Made by a program: the position numbers and the translations under genes
Origin: Acidobacteriota bacterium
GTDB lineage: Bacteria > Actinomycetota > Acidimicrobiia > Acidimicrobiales > RAAP-2
Length of the DNA: 32,478 bases
Reading direction: 5' to 3'
Assembly (NCBI GenBank): GCA_018971385.1
Contig: JAGXAY010000016.1
Span: 1 to 32,478 of the forward strand
The notes under the pieces: model-generated
Told to the model about the DNA's origin: nothing
What the model saw: only the letters and a program-made list of their open reading frames with translations
Database searches by the model: none
Part shown: positions 1 through 7,716 of the stretch, piece after piece
How the letters are laid out: every line of letters begins with the position of its first letter
How positions within the stretch are numbered: the first letter of the stretch is position 1

Positions 1-696
1 AACGTCCCGGTCGACTCGGACCTCACCGTCGGTGTCGGTCACGGCCTTCTTCACCTTGCGCACGATGTCCTCGGGCGAATCAAGGACGTAGATGGTCCCG
101 AGCGGGGAGTCCACCGACTTCGACATCTTGCGGGTGGGTTCCTGGAGGTCCATCACGCGGGCCGCCACCGGGGGCGCGACCGCCTCGGGGACGGTGAAGA
201 CCTCGCCGTAACGGTTGTTGAACCGTTCGGCCACGTTGCGGGCGAGTTCGAGGTGCTGGCGCTGATCGTCGCCCACCGGAACCTCCCGGGCGCGGTAGAG
301 CAAGATGTCGGCCGCCATCAAGACGGGGTAGGTCAAGAGACCCACGCGATAGCCCTCCTGGCGTCCGGACTTCTCCTTGAACTGGGTCATGCGCGTGAGC
401 TCCCCGTAGGAGGCCACGCACTCTAGTAACCAACTGAGTTGGGCGTGGTAGGGCACGTGACTCTGCACGAACACGGTGCAGACGTCGGGATCGATCCCCG
501 ACGCGAGAAGCACCGCGAGCGTGTCGAGGGTCTGATCACGGAGTTTCTCCGGCGCGATATCGAGGGTGAGGGAGTGGAGATCGACGACGGAGTAGAAGGC
601 GTCGTCACTCTGAACCAAGGCCCACTGACGAATCGCTCCCAGGTAGTTTCCGAGGTGGCCGATACCGGAGGGCTGGATGCCCGAGAGAATTCGCAT
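1..696 (-). CDS. trpS: Tryptophan--tRNA ligase (TrpRS), 3' end beyond the window
   Basis: This class I aminoacyl-tRNA synthetase charges tRNA-Trp with tryptophan in the cytoplasm. Reading down from the ATG at 696, the frame stays open for 232 codons to the window edge, so the C-terminal third is missing. The N-terminus [20 protein letters not shown] carries the HIGH-like signature as GHLGN (residues 13-17). The second ATP-binding signature KMSKS is intact at 115-129. Between them are family blocks including the MTQFKEKS region and the [17 protein letters not shown] block, which fits bacterial TrpRS closely. The ATG at 696 is chosen because it begins the conserved IQPSG strand directly. A TAGCAT hexamer ends six bases upstream and there is no Shine-Dalgarno, so the mRNA is probably leaderless. 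It is divergent from scpA. Identification is very secure. Confidence 0.96.
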   Translation of the reverse strand, partial: MRILSGIQPSGIGHLGNYLGAIRQWALVQSDDAFYSVVDLHSLTLDIAPEKLRDQTLDTLAVLLASGIDPDVCTVFVQSHVPYHAQLSWLLECVASYGELTRMTQFKEKSGRQEGYRVGLLTYPVLMAADILLYRAREVPVGDDQRQHLELARNVAERFNNRYGEVFTVPEAVAPPVAARVMDLQEPTRKMSKSVDSPLGTIYVLDSPEDIVRKVKKAVTDTDGEVRVDRDV

Positions 697-745
697 GGAG
701 CCATGCTAGAAGACGGCCCCCTCGTTCTTCGCTAGAGTTCTCGCC
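697..745. promoter_or_regulatory. Divergent overlapping promoters for trpS and scpA
   Basis: Only 49 bases separate the two start codons. On the minus strand TAGCAT (703-708) ends 6 bases before the trpS ATG. On the plus strand TAGAGT (733-738) ends 7 bases before the scpA GTG. Both match the actinobacterial -10 pattern TANNNT at the distance that places transcription start on the start codon. Neither gene has a Shine-Dalgarno. The two -10 boxes are 24 bp apart, so the -35 zone of each promoter would overlap the other promoter. The -35 hexamers are not recognisable. Start sites are inferred, not measured. Confidence 0.5.
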
Positions 746-1522
746 GTGACCTACGTCGTGACGACGCCGTCGTTTTCCGGACCCGTCGAAGTACTGCTGC
801 AGTTGATTAGCTCCCACGAGCTCGACGTCGTCGACATTCCTCTGGCTCCGCTGGTCGACCAGTTCGTCGAGAGTCTGAAGAACCGACGAGAGGACCTCAG
901 TACCGACGACATCTCCGAGTTCTTGCTCATCGGGGCGATTCTGCTCGAGATGAAGTCCCAGCGTCTCCTGCCCGGACGAGACGACACCGAGCCCGACGAG
1001 GAGTTCATCGGATGGGAGGAGCGCGACGTCCTCCTGGCGCGACTGCTCGAACTGCGCACCTACGCCGGGGCCGCCGACGCCTTCGTCGCCCTCTTCGAAC
1101 GAGCCGCTCGTTCCTACCCTCGCCTCGCCGGACTGAACGAAGGATTCGTCGTCACCCCACCAGACCTCCTGGCGGGGGTCACCACGGCCCAACTGGCCCT
1201 GGCCTACCTGCGCGGGATCGAGGAGAAGCCGGTTCCCGTCGTGCGACTGAATCACGTTACGGTCGACGCCGTCACCGTGGCCGAAACGGTCATCGTCCTC
1301 GCCGAGCACCTCGCCGGGCGAGGTCCCCTCAGCTTTCGCGACCTCACCCGAGACCTGCGTACGCGCATTGAGATCATCGTTCACTTTCTGGCCCTCCTGG
1401 AGTTGTGCAAGCTGGGACACGTGGAACTGGGCCAGGGGGAGACCTTCGGCGACGTGGAAGTGACGTGGGTCGCGAAGGACGAGACGGTCGATCTCGGAAG
1501 GGTGGATGTCTATGAGGGATGA
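746..1522 (+). CDS. scpA: Segregation and condensation protein A
   Basis: ScpA is the kleisin subunit that, with ScpB, bridges the SMC ATPase heads to form the bacterial condensin and compact the chromosome. The 258-residue product has the usual length. Its N-terminal kleisin segment (about residues 8-60, FSGPVEVLLQLISSHELDVV followed by PLAPLVDQFVE) is diagnostic of the family. An acidic middle section holds the DDISEFLLIGAILLEMKSQRLLP block, and the C-terminal winged-helix domain occupies roughly residues 175-250. The GTG at 746 is preferred because the conserved helix starts about ten residues later and a TAGAGT box lies 7 bases upstream. This is the first gene of an eight-gene overlapping operon. 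The scpB start lies inside its 3' end (17 bp overlap), which suggests translational coupling of the two complex partners. Confidence 0.95.
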   Translation: MTYVVTTPSFSGPVEVLLQLISSHELDVVDIPLAPLVDQFVESLKNRREDLSTDDISEFLLIGAILLEMKSQRLLPGRDDTEPDEEFIGWEERDVLLARLLELRTYAGAADAFVALFERAARSYPRLAGLNEGFVVTPPDLLAGVTTAQLALAYLRGIEEKPVPVVRLNHVTVDAVTVAETVIVLAEHLAGRGPLSFRDLTRDLRTRIEIIVHFLALLELCKLGHVELGQGETFGDVEVTWVAKDETVDLGRVDVYEG

Positions 1523-2090
1523 ACTGTCAATGGCCCAGCGCCTCGAGGCCATGCTGACGGTGGCCCTCGAGCCGGTGAGCGCGGCCGAGTTGGCCGACGT
1601 GCTCGCGACTACGACCGACGTGGTGCAGAACGAGTTAGAGACCCTGCGCGCCGAGTACGAAGTCGAACGCCGGGGCTTCACCGTCGTTGAACTCGCGAGC
1701 GGCTGGGCCCTTCAGTCCCACCCCGACGTCGCCGAGTGGGTCACCCGCTTCGCCCACCGCGACGTGTCCCACCGCCTCTCCTCGGCCGCGCTCGAAACCC
1801 TGGCCATCGTGGCCTACCGTCAGCCCATCTCCCGGGCCCAGATTTCGGCCCTGCGCGGAGTGAACGTCGACGGCGTCATGCGCCTGCTCGAGCAACGCGG
1901 TTACGTCGAGGAGAAGGGCCGGGCGAGTGGTCCCGGGCAGTCGATCCTCTACGGGACGACCGACCTCTTTCTCGATCGCCTGGGACTGGCCGCCCTCGAC
2001 GACCTGCCCCCCATCGAGCAGTTCCTCGTTCCGGTGGAGACCGCTCACGAAATCGCCGGGCGCTGGTCCGGTGAGGGTGACGAGGCCTAG
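1506..2090 (+). CDS. scpB: Segregation and condensation protein B
   Basis: ScpB is the dimeric winged-helix (kite) partner of ScpA in the SMC-ScpAB condensin. The 194-residue protein has two tandem winged-helix domains, about residues 5-85 and 95-165. The family block with ALETLAIVAYRQPISRAQI and the following GVNVDGVMRLLEQRGYVEE is intact. The ATG at 1506 overlaps scpA by 17 bp; an alternative in-frame ATG at 1512 would remove two residues and cannot be excluded. The stop codon at 2088-2090 is followed immediately by the rluB ATG with no gap, so ribosomes could pass directly to rluB. The scpA-scpB-rluB order is common across Gram-positive bacteria, which supports the assignment. Confidence 0.95.
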   Translation: MSMRDELSMAQRLEAMLTVALEPVSAAELADVLATTTDVVQNELETLRAEYEVERRGFTVVELASGWALQSHPDVAEWVTRFAHRDVSHRLSSAALETLAIVAYRQPISRAQISALRGVNVDGVMRLLEQRGYVEEKGRASGPGQSILYGTTDLFLDRLGLAALDDLPPIEQFLVPVETAHEIAGRWSGEGDEA

Positions 2091-2837
2091 ATGGACCCCC
2101 TCGAGGGCGAACGACTCCAGAAGGTGCTCGCGCGAGCCGGATACGGTTCGCGACGCGCCTGCGAAATCCTGATCGAGGACGGACGGGTGACCGTCGACGG
2201 CCGCGTGGCGACTCTCGGGAATCGAGTGGACCCGGAGCGTCAGATCATCTGCGTGGACGGCGCCATGGCCCCCGTCGCCCCGTCGAAGGTCTACTTTCTC
2301 CTCAATAAGCCGGCCGGTATCGTGACGACCGCTCACGACCCCCAGGGCCGTCCGACGGTCCTCTCGCTCGTCGAGACGAGCGAGAGAATCTTTCCGGTGG
2401 GGCGCCTCGATATGAACACCGAGGGTCTCCTCATCTTGACCAACGACGGTCGACTGGCCCACCTGCTCACCCACCCCTCGTCGGGGGTGGCGAAGGAGTA
2501 CCTGGTGCGCGTCGAGGGCGACCCCTCCCCGGGAGCCCTACGACGACTACGCGAGGGCGTCGAACTCGAGGACGGCCGTACCAGTCCCGCCCAAGTCTCC
2601 CGCGTCTCCGAGGGCTTGTTGCGCATCGTGATTCACGAGGGCCGGAATCGACAAGTGCGCCGAATGTGCCAAGCGGTCGGGCACGAAGTGACTCGCCTCG
2701 TGCGTACGCGCATCGGACCCATTCACGACGCCACCTTGCCCCCCGGGGCCTCTCGGCAACTCTCCCTCGCCGAGGTCCGTCGGCTCATGGAGGTCGTGGG
2801 TCTGAGCGACGAGGCCGCCTCGTCCATGCCATCATGA
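2091..2837 (+). CDS. rluB: 23S rRNA pseudouridine synthase, RluB family
   Basis: This RsuA/RluB-type enzyme converts a uridine of 23S rRNA to pseudouridine during 50S subunit assembly. The N-terminal S4 RNA-binding domain spans about residues 7-55, starting GERLQKVLARAGYGSRRACE. The catalytic domain follows, with the motif GRLDMNTEG in which Asp107 is the expected nucleophile. The late block EGRNRQVRRMC is also typical. Its 248 residues match the family. RluB is favoured over RsuA and RluE because of the consistent position next to scpAB, but the exact target uridine cannot be read from sequence. The ATG directly abuts the scpB stop, and the gene ends in an ATGA overlap with aroH. Confidence 0.93.
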   Translation: MDPLEGERLQKVLARAGYGSRRACEILIEDGRVTVDGRVATLGNRVDPERQIICVDGAMAPVAPSKVYFLLNKPAGIVTTAHDPQGRPTVLSLVETSERIFPVGRLDMNTEGLLILTNDGRLAHLLTHPSSGVAKEYLVRVEGDPSPGALRRLREGVELEDGRTSPAQVSRVSEGLLRIVIHEGRNRQVRRMCQAVGHEVTRLVRTRIGPIHDATLPPGASRQLSLAEVRRLMEVVGLSDEAASSMPS

Positions 2838-3202
2838 GTGCCGTGAAAGTACGAGCCGTGCGGGGAGCAACCACCGTCGAACGTGACGACGTCGAGGAGA
2901 TCTACGCCGCGACCCGGGAACTTCTCACCGCGATGCTCGAACGCAACGAGATCGATCTCGATCAGGTGGTCTCGGTCCTCTTCACCACCTCGCCCGATCT
3001 CGTGGCGGCCTTTCCCGCCACCGCGGCCCGCGCACTGAACTTTGCCGACATTCCCCTCATGTGCGCGAGCGAGATCGCGGTCCCGGGCTCCCTGCCCCGC
3101 TGTATCCGGGTCATGATGCACACCTACAGCGACCGGGACCGCTCCGACATTCGACACGTCTACCTGCGTGACGCCGTCACCCTCCGCCGTGACCTCGTCT
3201 AA
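2834..3202 (+). CDS. aroH: Chorismate mutase, AroH type
   Basis: AroH converts chorismate to prephenate, the first committed step to tyrosine and phenylalanine. The start is the ATG of the ATGA overlap with rluB, giving 122 residues, close to the 127 of Bacillus subtilis AroH. The opening VRAVRGATTVE and the later RCIRVMM and IRHVYL blocks are those of the trimeric pseudo-alpha/beta-barrel AroH fold, not the helical AroQ fold. Comparison with the B. subtilis enzyme places the catalytic residues at Arg10, Glu80, Arg92, Tyr110 and Arg118, all present. It lies immediately upstream of and overlaps tyrA, whose product uses its product prephenate. A longer in-frame reading back to 2666 is only the reading frame running open inside rluB. 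Confidence 0.95.
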   Translation: MSAVKVRAVRGATTVERDDVEEIYAATRELLTAMLERNEIDLDQVVSVLFTTSPDLVAAFPATAARALNFADIPLMCASEIAVPGSLPRCIRVMMHTYSDRDRSDIRHVYLRDAVTLRRDLV

Positions 3203-4253
3203 GCGCGCCCACGTCGTGGGACTCGGTCTCATCGGCTCCTCCGTCGCCCGGGCCCTCCAGCGCGCCGGGTGGACCGTGACCGGAGACGACCTCGACGAGA
3301 GCGTCGTCACGGAGGCCCTCCGTGTCGGCGTCATCACCGACGTCCCGTTCCCGCCCGACGCCGACCTCGGCGTAGTCGCCACCCCCGCCGGCGCGGTGGT
3401 GGAGGTCGCCCGTCGTCTCCTCGACTCCCTGTCGCCTCACGCGGTCGTGACCGACGTCGCGGGGGTCAAGGAGACCATCGCTCACGACATCGCCGACCCC
3501 CGCTTCGTTCCCGGACACCCCATGGCCGGCTCGGAGTTACGGGGCCTCGCCGGGTGTCGCGCCGACATGTTCGAGGGGGCGACGTGGGTTCTCACTCCGA
3601 CGCCGTCCACGGACCCGCGGGCCTACGCGACGGTCCACCACGTGATCCGAGAGATGGGGGCTCACGTCGTCGCACTCGACGCTGGAGACCACGATCGACT
3701 GGTGGCTCTCGCCAGTCACGTACCCCACCTGCTCGCCGGGGCCCTCATGAACGAAGCCGCCGTCGCCGCTCGCGAGGACGCGGTACTCCTCCAGCTGGCC
3801 GCCGGCGGTTTTCGCGACATGACGCGCATCGCGGCGGGTGATCCCCTGATGTGGCCGGACGTCCTCTTGGAGAACCGCCGCGCCGTCACGAGCACCCTCG
3901 ACGACGTGATTGCGCGCCTCGAGTCCCTGCGCCGCGTCGTCGCCGAGCAGGATCGCGTCGGCCTCGAGGGGACGCTCCGGAGTGCCTCCGAGGCTCGCCG
4001 GCGGCTTCCGGGTCGGGCGGTGAGTGCGGAGGAACTCGCCTACCTCCGGGTGGAGATCGCCGACCGACCGGGGGCCCTCGCCACCATCACCACCACGGCC
4101 TCGGACCGCTCGGTCAACATCTTCGACATCGAAATCGCCCACCACGTGGAGGGACGAAGCGGTACCTTGCTGCTCTCCGTCGACGAGACGGTCGCCGACG
4201 GGTTCGTCGAGTCTCTCCGCTCACTCGGATTCCTCGTCGTGAGGGACAAGTAG
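3189..4253 (+). CDS. tyrA: Prephenate dehydrogenase with C-terminal ACT domain
   Basis: TyrA oxidatively decarboxylates prephenate to 4-hydroxyphenylpyruvate, the tyrosine branch. The GTG at 3189 gives 354 residues and starts just before the Rossmann strand with GLGLIG (residues 11-16), the NAD(P)-binding loop. An upstream GTG at 3168 would add seven residues and is less convincing. The HPMAGSE block contains the conserved active-site histidine. The catalytic domain is helical at its C-terminal half. Residues about 286-350 form an ACT domain (RVEIADRPGALATI and following), so feedback control by an aromatic amino acid is likely, though the ligand is inferred. It overlaps aroH by 14 bp and its stop shares one base with the aroA start (TAGTG). 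Confidence 0.95.
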   Translation: MTSSKRAHVVGLGLIGSSVARALQRAGWTVTGDDLDESVVTEALRVGVITDVPFPPDADLGVVATPAGAVVEVARRLLDSLSPHAVVTDVAGVKETIAHDIADPRFVPGHPMAGSELRGLAGCRADMFEGATWVLTPTPSTDPRAYATVHHVIREMGAHVVALDAGDHDRLVALASHVPHLLAGALMNEAAVAAREDAVLLQLAAGGFRDMTRIAAGDPLMWPDVLLENRRAVTSTLDDVIARLESLRRVVAEQDRVGLEGTLRSASEARRRLPGRAVSAEELAYLRVEIADRPGALATITTTASDRSVNIFDIEIAHHVEGRSGTLLLSVDETVADGFVESLRSLGFLVVRDK

Positions 4254-5530
4254 TGCGCGTCGTCACTCCCGCCGCCCGCCTCGAGGGAACCCTGCGCGTC
4301 CCCGGTGACAAGAGTGCGAGCCACCGCGCCCTGATTCTCTCCGCCCTGGCCAACGGTTCGTCCGTCCTCGAGGGACTCTCCGAGGGGGAGGACGTGCGCT
4401 CGAGTGCCGGCATTCTCTCCGCCCTCGGGGCTCGGGTGGAGTGGGGGAGTGACCTCGTCACCGTGGAGGGGCCGTCCGAGGGCCTGCGGGCGACGACGCT
4501 CGACCTCGACTGCGGAAACTCCGGCACCACGATGCGCCTCATGAGCGGAGTTCTCGCGGGAGTGGAGGGTCGTCACCGTCTCGTGGGTGACGCCTCGCTC
4601 TCGGCGCGCCCCATGGACCGGGTCGCTCGCCCGCTCAGCCTCATGGGCGCTTTCGTTGAGGGGGTCGGTGAACGGGTCCACGCCCCCCTCCTCGTGACCG
4701 GTCGAGCGAGTCTCGAGGGAATCGAGTACGAGGTGCCCGTCCCGAGTGCCCAGGTGAAGTCGGCCGTCCTCTTGGCCGGACTTCACGCGTCGGGAGTGAC
4801 CGTCGTGCGAGAGACCGTGCGCACCCGGCCCACCACCGAACGCATGCTGCTCGCGGCCGGGGCTGACGTCGACATTGACGAGTCGGAATCGGGGCGTCGC
4901 GTCGTGGTGCGAGCCTCTCGACCCCACCCGCGCCACTGGAGAGTGCCGGCCGACCCCTCCCAGGCCGCCTTCTTCGTGGTTCTCGGAGTCCTCCACCCGG
5001 ACGCCGTGATTCACCTCGAACCCATGGACGACGCCCCGGAGCGCATCGGATTTCTTCACGTCCTCGAGCGCATGGGGGCTCAGTTGGAGGTCACCACCAG
5101 TGAAGAAGGTGTGCGGGTCACGGCGCGGTCCAGTCACCTACGGGCGACGGAGATATCGTCTCGGGAGATTCCCTCGGTCGACGAAGTCCCCATTCTCGCC
5201 GTGGCCGCGGCCGGCGCCACGGGTCGTAGCTACTTTCGAGAGATGGGGGAACTTCGCTTAAAGGAGTCGGACCGTTTCGCCGGGTCCCTCCGTCTCGCCG
5301 CCGCCCTCGGCTGTGAGGTGGGTTCGGAGGGCGACGACTTCTGGATTGAGGGTCGAGGCGATCCCCAGCGCTTCGCCCCCCTCGCCCTCGACGCCGGTCT
5401 CGATCACCGCATGGTGATGTCGAGTGCCGTCGCGGGAGTGGTGGGCCAGGGAGCACGCATTGAGGGGGAGTCAACGGTCTCCTCGAGCTACCCCCACTTC
5501 TTCGAGGACCTGGACGGACTACGAGCGTGA
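4253..5530 (+). CDS. aroA: 3-phosphoshikimate 1-carboxyvinyltransferase (EPSP synthase)
   Basis: AroA transfers the enolpyruvyl group of phosphoenolpyruvate to shikimate-3-phosphate, the penultimate step to chorismate. From the GTG at 4253 the product is 425 residues, the usual length. The substrate-binding start VPGDKSASHRA gives Lys20, Ser21 and Arg25. The block GNSGTTMR is the PEP/shikimate loop and resembles the Bacillus form more than the Escherichia NAGTAMR form. DEVPILAVAAA and LKESDR are the later family signatures. The frame is open upstream through tyrA, but conservation begins at the chosen GTG, which overlaps the tyrA TAG by one base. Its product chorismate feeds the upstream aroH and the trp genes further along. 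The gene ends in a GTGA overlap with cmk. Confidence 0.96.
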   Translation: MRVVTPAARLEGTLRVPGDKSASHRALILSALANGSSVLEGLSEGEDVRSSAGILSALGARVEWGSDLVTVEGPSEGLRATTLDLDCGNSGTTMRLMSGVLAGVEGRHRLVGDASLSARPMDRVARPLSLMGAFVEGVGERVHAPLLVTGRASLEGIEYEVPVPSAQVKSAVLLAGLHASGVTVVRETVRTRPTTERMLLAAGADVDIDESESGRRVVVRASRPHPRHWRVPADPSQAAFFVVLGVLHPDAVIHLEPMDDAPERIGFLHVLERMGAQLEVTTSEEGVRVTARSSHLRATEISSREIPSVDEVPILAVAAAGATGRSYFREMGELRLKESDRFAGSLRLAAALGCEVGSEGDDFWIEGRGDPQRFAPLALDAGLDHRMVMSSAVAGVVGQGARIEGESTVSSSYPHFFEDLDGLRA

Positions 5531-6153
5531 GTACGGTCATCGCCATCGACGGACCGGCCGGCTCGGGCAAGTCCACTCTCGCCCGGGCGCTCGCCGAACG
5601 GCTCGGCTACGACGTGCTCGACACCGGGGCGATGTACCGTGCCCTTACCGTGGAATGTTTGCGACGGGGCGTCGACGTGACGTCGAACGAGGACGTGAGC
5701 CGTCTCGCCCGGTCCATCGTCGTGACGACGCTGCCCGAGGTCTCCGTCGACGGACACTCGGTGGGACACCTCCTGCGAACCCCCGAGGTCAACGTCGCCG
5801 TGTCGAGCGTGGCCGCCCTCCCCGGAGCGCGGGAGGCGATGGTCGCCGCGCAGCGCGCCCAGGCCGCCGCTAGTACCCGGGGCCTCGTCGCCGAGGGCCG
5901 CGATCTCACCACCGTCGTCTTTCCCGACGCCACCCTCAAGATCTTTCTCACGGCCTCTCTCGACGAGCGGGCGCGCCGTCGAGGGGATGAGTCCCGTGAC
6001 TCCGTCGCTCGCCGCGACCACCTCGACTCCACCCGGGCGGCCTCACCGCTCACCCAAGCCCCCGACGCTCGCGTGCTCGACACCACGGGCCGCAGCGTCG
6101 CCGACCTCGTAGAGGAGGTGGTCGAGTGGCTCGCGAACACCACCTCGCACTGA
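5527..6153 (+). CDS. cmk: Cytidylate kinase
   Basis: Cmk phosphorylates CMP and dCMP to the diphosphates using ATP. The P-loop GPAGSGKST is at residues 9-17, and the nucleotide-monophosphate-binding segment DTGAMYR follows near residue 32. A central EGRDLTTVVFPDA block matches the family's EGRDIGTVVFPDA, and an arginine-rich lid (about ARRRGDESRD) is present. At 208 residues it is somewhat shorter than most bacterial Cmk proteins (about 220-230), with the trimming at the C-terminus. The GTG start lies in a GTGA overlap with the aroA stop. The reading frame of plsC begins 28 bp before the cmk stop. Confidence 0.94.
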   Translation: MSTVIAIDGPAGSGKSTLARALAERLGYDVLDTGAMYRALTVECLRRGVDVTSNEDVSRLARSIVVTTLPEVSVDGHSVGHLLRTPEVNVAVSSVAALPGAREAMVAAQRAQAAASTRGLVAEGRDLTTVVFPDATLKIFLTASLDERARRRGDESRDSVARRDHLDSTRAASPLTQAPDARVLDTTGRSVADLVEEVVEWLANTTSH

Positions 6154-6797
6154 ACCCCCACAAGACGCTCTTCTACCGGGCCGTGGCGGGTGTCCTCCGG
6201 GTCGTCAGTTATCTCCTCTTTCGACCCCGGGTGAGCGGATCGAGCACGATTCCCGAGGAGGGCGCTCTCCTCATCGCCCCGACCCATCGCTCGAACCTCG
6301 ACTTCGCCTTCAGTCTCTTTCTCTGTCGCCGCAAGATCTTCTTCATGGCCAAGCAGTCCCTCTTCGATGTACCGGTCCTCGGACGCGCTCTCGTCGCTCT
6401 CGGGGCGTTCCCGGTGACGCGGGGGGCGGCGGACCGGGACGCGATGAAGGCCGCCGAAGAGGTGCTGCGCGCCGGTCACGCCCTCCTCATGTTCCCCGAA
6501 GGTACTCGTAGTGAGGGTCCCGACATCTTGCCCCTGCACGACGGGGCGATGTTCATCGCCGCCCGGGCCGGTGCTCGCGTGGTGCCGGTGGGTATTGCGG
6601 GATCGGAGATCGCTCTCGCGCCGGGAGCGAAGATGGTGCGTCCCCACCGGGTCGACATCGTGATTGGCGCCCCCCTCGAGCCGCCGGCCGGAGAGCCCCG
6701 ACCGAGTCGAGCCCTCGTGAGTGCGGCCACGAAAGAACTTCAGAGTTCTCTCAACGAGGTCTTTCACGAAGCGCGTACGAGAAACGCGCGGGCGTAG
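6126..6797 (+). CDS. plsC: 1-acyl-sn-glycerol-3-phosphate acyltransferase (PlsC family)
   Basis: PlsC-family enzymes acylate lysophosphatidic acid at the inner membrane to make phosphatidic acid. The 223-residue protein has the HX4D catalytic motif as HRSNLD (His54, Asp59) and the glycerol-phosphate-binding block FPEGTRSEG (about residues 123-131). It has a hydrophobic N-terminal stretch around residues 17-33 and an arginine-rich start. A third block, VVPVGIAGSE, matches the family. The GTG start overlaps the end of cmk by 28 bp; no later start precedes the conserved region convincingly. Acyl acceptor specificity cannot be told from sequence, so a related acyltransferase role is possible. It is the last gene of the scpA operon. 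Its stop abuts the stop of the convergent glycosyltransferase with no base between. Confidence 0.9.
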   Translation: MAREHHLALNPHKTLFYRAVAGVLRVVSYLLFRPRVSGSSTIPEEGALLIAPTHRSNLDFAFSLFLCRRKIFFMAKQSLFDVPVLGRALVALGAFPVTRGAADRDAMKAAEEVLRAGHALLMFPEGTRSEGPDILPLHDGAMFIAARAGARVVPVGIAGSEIALAPGAKMVRPHRVDIVIGAPLEPPAGEPRPSRALVSAATKELQSSLNEVFHEARTRNARA

Positions 6798-7628
6798 TTA
6801 CGCGGAGCGCGAGGCGCTGCGTGGGGCGTTTCGCTCCCGCCAGTAGGTTCCGAAGACCACCTTGGCGTAACGGAAGCCGAAGAGCCAGTTCTTGCCCTTC
6901 TTCGTGGTGCCCGAGGCGCGGGGGTGCCAGATGGTCGGTACCTCGGCCGGACGATATCCCCGTCGCAGGCACACGATGATGAGCTCCGACGTCTGGTACT
7001 GACTCTGCACGAGTCGGTCCACCGCCTCGGCCAACATGGACACGCGCAGTCCCCGGTATCCGGTGGAGGTGTCGGTGAGGCGCGCCCCCACCATCCGGTT
7101 GATGATGAAGGAGAAGAAACGCACGCCGACCTTGCGGACCATGTCGCCCGTCTCGTCGGTGCCGAGCACTCGACTCGTGAGAACGAAGTCGGCGCGGTCC
7201 TCCACCAGGGGTTCAAGTAGATTGCCCATCTCGTTCGGGTCGTTCTGTCCGTCGGCGTCGAGAGTAATGACGTACTTCACGCCCCGGTCGATGCAGTAGC
7301 GGTACGTCACCTGGAGGGCCACTCCGTGACCCAGGTTCACCGGGAACTCAATGACCTGAACGCCGGGAAAACTGCGGGCGATCTCGGCCGTGCGGTCCGA
7401 ACCACCGTCCACCACCACGAGAGTGGTGTAGGGGTGTCCGTTGATGGTTTCGGGCATCTTTTCCAAGACCTGTCCGATGTTGCCCTCTTCCTCGTAGGCG
7501 CACAGCGACGCCACGACGGCCTCCGGGGTGAAATTCGGGTTCTCCGCCTCGTAACGCTCCAGGGCTTGGCGAATGGCGTACTGACGCAACGCCTCAGCGC
7601 GTCGCTTCTCCAGATCCACCTTCGACAT
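6798..7628 (-). CDS. Family 2 glycosyltransferase (dolichyl-phosphate-mannose-synthase-like)
   Basis: A GT-A fold, family-2 glycosyltransferase of 276 residues that probably transfers a sugar from a nucleotide-sugar to a lipid carrier or glycan. The first 33 residues are a charged, helical, alanine- and arginine-rich extension with no signal peptide. The GT2 core starts near residue 38, has VVVDGGSDRTAE (about 72-83) for nucleotide binding, and the metal-binding DAD at residues 124-126 in TLDADGQND. No C-terminal membrane helices are visible, unlike many polyprenyl-phosphate transferases. Donor and acceptor are unknown. The ATG at 7628 has a purine-rich GAAGGGAAG ribosome site. It sits downstream of ispH on the same strand, which might hint at use of a polyprenyl lipid acceptor, but that is inference. 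Confidence 0.85.
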   Translation of the reverse strand: MSKVDLEKRRAEALRQYAIRQALERYEAENPNFTPEAVVASLCAYEEEGNIGQVLEKMPETINGHPYTTLVVVDGGSDRTAEIARSFPGVQVIEFPVNLGHGVALQVTYRYCIDRGVKYVITLDADGQNDPNEMGNLLEPLVEDRADFVLTSRVLGTDETGDMVRKVGVRFFSFIINRMVGARLTDTSTGYRGLRVSMLAEAVDRLVQSQYQTSELIIVCLRRGYRPAEVPTIWHPRASGTTKKGKNWLFGFRYAKVVFGTYWRERNAPRSASRSA

Positions 7629-7670
7629 GTGCTTCTTCCCTTCAGCCAGGAGCGTCCCGCGGATGAGGCC

Positions 7671-7693
7671 CTAGGGAACCCCTAGAGATTATC
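7671..7693 (-). promoter_or_regulatory. Candidate promoter and dyad upstream of the GT2 gene
   Basis: On the minus strand GATAAT (7688-7693) overlaps TAATCT (7686-7691), either of which could be a -10 box. Immediately downstream is a perfect inverted repeat, CTAGGG-AAC-CCCTAG on the plus strand (7671-7685), lying where transcription would start. It could be an operator or a short 5' hairpin. It has no T tract, so it is not a good terminator for ispH. Evidence is symmetry and position only. Confidence 0.35.
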
Positions 7694-7716
7694 AACGGGG
7701 GCCGCGTCCGCCCGGT

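Noticed and set aside
605-1681. 358-residue open frame antisense to scpA
   Set aside because: It covers the conserved condensin gene on the other strand. The composition (Arg, Gly and Ser rich) is that of a shadow frame in G+C-rich DNA, and no family motif is visible.
3851-4252. In-frame N-terminal extension of aroA through tyrA
   Set aside because: The frame is open, but the translation is Arg/Pro-rich and unconserved, while EPSP synthase conservation starts at the GTG at 4253.
4040-5137. 365-residue open frame antisense to tyrA and aroA
   Set aside because: Shadow of conserved genes with no recognisable domain.
7671-7685. CTAGGG/CCCTAG dyad as an ispH terminator
   Set aside because: Stem of only six pairs and no T-tract in the ispH direction. 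Its position just after a -10 box fits an operator or leader element of the GT2 gene better.
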